In this document: piece by piece, positions 60,805 to 64,000 of the stretch
How positions within the stretch are numbered: the first letter of the stretch is position 1
Layout: each line of letters starts with the position of its first letter
Assembly (NCBI GenBank): GCA_025716815.1
Contig: JAIXMN010000002.1
Span: 124,001 to 188,000, forward strand
Reading direction: 5' to 3'
Origin: Dichotomocladium elegans
Lineage: Eukaryota > Mucoromycota > Mucoromycetes > Mucorales > Lichtheimiaceae
Length of the DNA: 64,000 nucleotides
Notes under the pieces: generated by a model
Databases searched by the model: none
Told to the model about the DNA's origin: nothing
Seen by the model: only the letters and a program-made list of their open reading frames with translations
Made by a program: the position numbers and the translations under genes

Positions 60805-61680
60805 GACTGATGTTTGAGAAGATCTCGAGTGCAACAGCTGCTAGGAATCCATGTTCGCTCGGCCCAGCTATGGGCATTACAGTACGTGAAGGACCCTTAC
60901 AGCATCTTTAAGAAACCTACCGCGAGGGGTCGTTTGCGTATTTTCAATGAAGAGCATAAGAGCGTTATTTTAGAATGGGTTGATGAGAATCTATCCATTG
61001 CCCTGGAGGAGCTAATGGAGCAACTGTTTCAAAGATTTGAGGGTCTCAAAGTTTTTAAAACGATGCTCCACTGATTTACGAAAAGCGAATGTAACTTGTC
61101 ATTTAAAATGGTTCGGTTTCAGCCTGTAGACAGGAAGAGTGCTTCGAAGATCCAAGTACGTCTTGACGAGGTGCGGAAACGGGACAGAACTGAGATCGAC
61201 TTAGAAAAAACTGCGTTTTTCTTGATGAGTCTGGATTCCATATTAGTATGAAACCCAGCATGGCATGGTCCAAGAAAGGGACTCTTGCAGTGCTGACGAT
61301 CCTAAACACAAGATCAAAGACGACCACAATCTTGGGAGCGATCTCAGAATCAGTCGTCATTGAATGTAGCTTGAGATTCCCGCAGCCACCAAGTATGAAT
61401 AGAAATAGGGCAGGTCAATCTGAAGTTGCGAGCAGAGGAACTGTAACTGGGCATTATCTCAGCTTCCTTAGGGCTACATGGACGAGATGGATAAGAATGA
61501 ACATACAAAAGGTTATTTGGTAATGGGTAATGCACCTATCAAGAAGGCTAGGGATATCTCTAAATACATCGACCCTCGAGGATATCGACGTGCTTATCTT
61601 CCACCATACTCGCACGAACTCAATCCGATTGAGCATTTTGGCCGGATGTCAAGAGCAAAGTTGAACGCAATAGGCTCTTA
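60805..61680 (+). pseudogene. Decayed Tc1/mariner (IS630-like) transposase
   Basis: Three frame-shifted pieces in order on the plus strand. 60814-61071: helix-turn-helix region (RRSRVQQLLGIHVRSAQLWA, GRLRIFNEEHKSVILEW). About 61210-61310: first catalytic block (VFLDESGFHISMKPSMAWSK). About 61480-61680: second block (KGYLVMGNAPIKKARD, then AYLPPYSHELNPIEHFG). In active members the second catalytic Asp sits in a VMDNAP-type motif; here it reads VMGNAP, so that Asp is lost. Stops and frame changes separate the pieces. It would have cut and pasted DNA; this copy is dead. Confidence 0.85.
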
Positions 61681-63145
61681 GAAAGCGGGCCGTTGATGAC
61701 CCGAATCAGTGAAACATCCAATAGCTTAAGTCTGAGTGATCCGAAGGTTTCGTTCTGATGCTTACAGATGTTTAGCCAACTGCCGTAGCAGACAGCAGCT
61801 GTGATGAGCCTTTCCAGGTACACAGCAAAAGTAAGCAGAGTATGTGGCGTTGATCTTCAATCCTATAGAGACGCCAATGTTTTACAGAGAGCCTGACAAA
61901 TCCATGATGGTGTCATGATGACAAGATATGCGTCATTGGAATTGATGAATGTTGTTTTGACTTATGTAACAAAGAGTTGAGAACTCTCTGCTTTGAAGGA
62001 TGCCCACCAGACACGACACAAAATCCGAAACTCAGCCATCAAAATAATCGTTCTGTTTAGCCTACTGTAGGCTTCCAAAAGCCTACTGCTTGCAAGATTG
62101 CTTGTTTGCTAGACAGAACAGCCAGTATTTGAACAGTTAGAGAATAGGATAATGTACCTAACTTCTACCCTATGATAGCCGAAAAAGGATTACGAACATC
62201 TAATCTGGGTTACTACAACGAATACCGGTAGTCAGTTTGCCGGTGGTATTTGCGCCTAACAGAGCTCAACGGTAAATCGAATGCTGACTGTATTCTCTCA
62301 ATTCGGGACATACGCAGCAACAAGCGCAGACTTCCTCATGGCAAGATACCCTAGGTAAGTATACAGTGCGAGAACAGACGGTCGAGGAGAGTACATTTTC
62401 TCATCGGCGACATAGTCGATAGACTTAAGACAGCAATGCTCCTCAATGCCTGTCGTAGTAAAAAAAATAAATTGTTCATTTCCGATTGTAACATGCGTAT
62501 AGGCAAAATTCCGAAAAGCTGGGTACTTTAAAGAGATGAATTTGCGACATCTTATTTCCGTGTATGCAACATAAATTTGTTATCTTACACAAAGAAGTTT
62601 TGGCCGTCTGACGACGTCAAAGTTGAGTGGCGAGCGACTTTGATTTTAGGAAATGGTGTATAAATGTGGGACGTACAAAACACAGGTTCCACAGTACTTC
62701 TTCAGTGCATCTCATTAGAGGCGCTAAGGGTCATTGATATAACCTGCAAGGTGTCTCATTTATCAGATAACCTTAGGAGCGCAACATGCGTTCTTATCAA
62801 TGGGTTGTTTGTATTCAGTGTCATTAGAACACCCTACTCCGTAGGATTGATTGTCTTAAAGATCGATTCATCGCAAGGGAATCACTCGTAAAAAATCATA
62901 TGGTCTCAATAAGGTAAATGAATGATGTTTTTTGCTTAAGCTGCTGGGAACTGAGTGCAACAATAGTACTGTATAAATCTGTCAACTATACGCGGTGAAC
63001 GATGAAAAATCATGTGACGTCCTGTGTGTAGGGCACGGGTCTACCAATTGAACACCCGCATAAAATGATTGCCCATATTCGGAAATCTAGTCGTGCCAGT
63101 TCTTTTCCCTACACTCTTTTTCCCCTCCGTGGTTGGCAGTGCATA
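61681..63145. other. Intergenic stretch between transposase relic and Pmt gene
   Basis: About 1.46 kb, AT-rich. No gene seen except a tRNA-like fragment at 63021-63059. The last 90 bases include a pyrimidine-rich leader (CTTTTTCCCCTCC). Confidence 0.4.
63021..63059 (-). pseudogene. tRNA 5'-half-like fragment
   Basis: On the minus strand, GCGGGTGTTCAATTGGTAGA then CCCGTGCCCTACACACAGG. The GTTCAATTGGTAGA core is a good D-arm/A-box. No matching acceptor 3' strand, T-arm or B-box follows within 150 bases, so it is not an intact tRNA gene. Confidence 0.4.
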
Positions 63146-64000
63146 ATGAGTGATCTCCAGCTACGTAAGCGTAGGGGTTTTGACTCCTACGTTGACGAGA
63201 CAGTATCATCACCTAATCTTGGCGATGAAAAGAAAAAGGTCAGCGCTAGAGATAAGGGCATAGCCGTGTCCGGACTTCACATGAACACCCTGTTTCTATA
63301 GAACGTTTTTTCGCGCTCAAAGCAATTTGCCACAACGAACAAACAGCATACCATTGCCATTGCCATTGTCACTCTACTAGGCGCTTGGACAACTTTCTAC
63401 AAGATTTGGTACCCTGCAGAGGTGGTGTAAGTAGGGAGCACGTGTTCGACAAGCGGTCCCTGTATTAACGACATAGAGAAGGTTCGACGAGGTCCATTTT
63501 GGCAAATTTGCAGGCTATTACCTGAACCGTACATACTTTTTTGATGTCCATCCTCCTTTGGCAAAAATGATGCTTGCATTTACAGGCTGGTTGATCGGCT
63601 ACGATGGCCATTATGACTTTGCTAATATCGGTGAAAGCTATATTGAGAACAACGTACCATACGTTGGTCTGCGCACCCTTCCAGCGGTCCTCAATGTGCT
63701 GTCGGTGTCTTTGATCTATAGTATCATGCGTGAATCTGGATATTCTGTCATGACATGCATCCTCACTGCGTGCATGTATGCTCTAGGTAAGACGGACAGG
63801 AACGGAAGAGCAGATATACAGGGAGTGATCAGGGTCTGATTCATTTAGGTTATCAGATAATTCGGCCGTCTCACAAAATCGACTGATTTTGCTTGACAGC
63901 ATGCTTATCTTTTACATGTTAAGCACTGTGTACTGCTATATTCGGTTCCGAAAAGTCAGATACCAGTAAGTTCGTTCATTAGATGGGCAGAACGAACGAC
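63146..64000 (+). CDS. Protein O-mannosyltransferase, Pmt2-like, 3' end outside window
   Basis: Partial. ATG 63146 (MSDLQLRKRRGFDSYVDETV); exons about 63146-63238, 63302-63428, 63483-63786, then 63898-63966 and beyond. NVFSRSKQFATTNKQHTIAI starts the first membrane helix; FDEVHFGKFAGYYLNRTYFF and DVHPPLAKMMLAFTGWLIGY carry the conserved Asp-Glu motif of family-39 mannosyltransferases. SYIENNVPYVGLRTLPAVLN, CILTACMYAL then NRLILLDSMLIFYML match Pmt2 subfamily better than Pmt1 or Pmt4, though I cannot align them. The enzyme adds mannose from dolichol phosphate to Ser/Thr in the ER lumen. An N-terminal extension to 63065 is open but starts from a weaker context. Confidence 0.9.

Noticed and set aside
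1..64000. CRISPR arrays, prokaryotic operons or phage genes
   Set aside because: No spaced short repeats, and all confident genes are intron-bearing and fungal.

Overview
This window is fungal nuclear DNA. Nearly every gene is broken by short (about 50-150 bp) introns with GTAAGT-like donors, leaders are pyrimidine-rich, and the gene set (Chs7, DASH-type kinetochore subunit, Sip3/Lam protein, Pmt, Sfp1-like factor) is fungal. Overall flavour and base composition suggest Mucoromycota, probably Mucorales; that is an inference, not something the sequence proves. All gene structures below were spliced by eye from frame, splice-site and family expectations.

Layout. 1-26 kb is gene-dense: the 3' part of a Sip3/Lam membrane-contact-site protein, a three-finger C2H2 factor, MCM2, a Spc19-like DASH subunit (minus), an unknown protein (minus), an IFRD-family protein, a DH-PH RhoGEF, an Sfp1-like zinc-finger factor, ribosomal protein eL27 (minus), an Slx4-like UBZ/UIM protein (minus) and the chitin synthase export chaperone Chs7 (minus). 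26-39.5 kb is gene-poor: one small secreted protein (28.7-29.5 kb), an orphan promoter-like segment, and a 1.45 kb direct repeat (34.24-35.69 and 36.10-37.58 kb) whose copies each carry a 46-nt hairpin. 39.6-57.1 kb is dense again: aldehyde dehydrogenase, septin Cdc3 (minus), gamma-tubulin complex protein GCP5-like (minus), OGG1 (minus, its stop overlapping the GCP5 start), histidine protein methyltransferase Hpm1/METTL18 (minus) head to head with Nop2, and a SAM methyltransferase. 57-63 kb is gene-poor, with a conserved-looking small protein and a decayed Tc1/mariner transposase. The window ends inside a protein O-mannosyltransferase.

Working together: cell-wall and polarity functions recur (Chs7, Pmt, septin, RhoGEF, Sip3/Lam), as do genome maintenance (MCM2, OGG1, Slx4-like), spindle/microtubule (Spc19-like, GCP5) and large-subunit ribosome functions (eL27, Nop2, Hpm1, Sfp1-like). 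I see no biosynthetic cluster or operon. Two structural oddities stand out: at least five introns appear to be GC-AG rather than GT-AG, three of them in the IFRD gene; and OGG1 and GCP5 share an ATGA overlap on the same strand. I found no clearly new multi-gene system; the best candidate for something undescribed is the duplicated repeat element.
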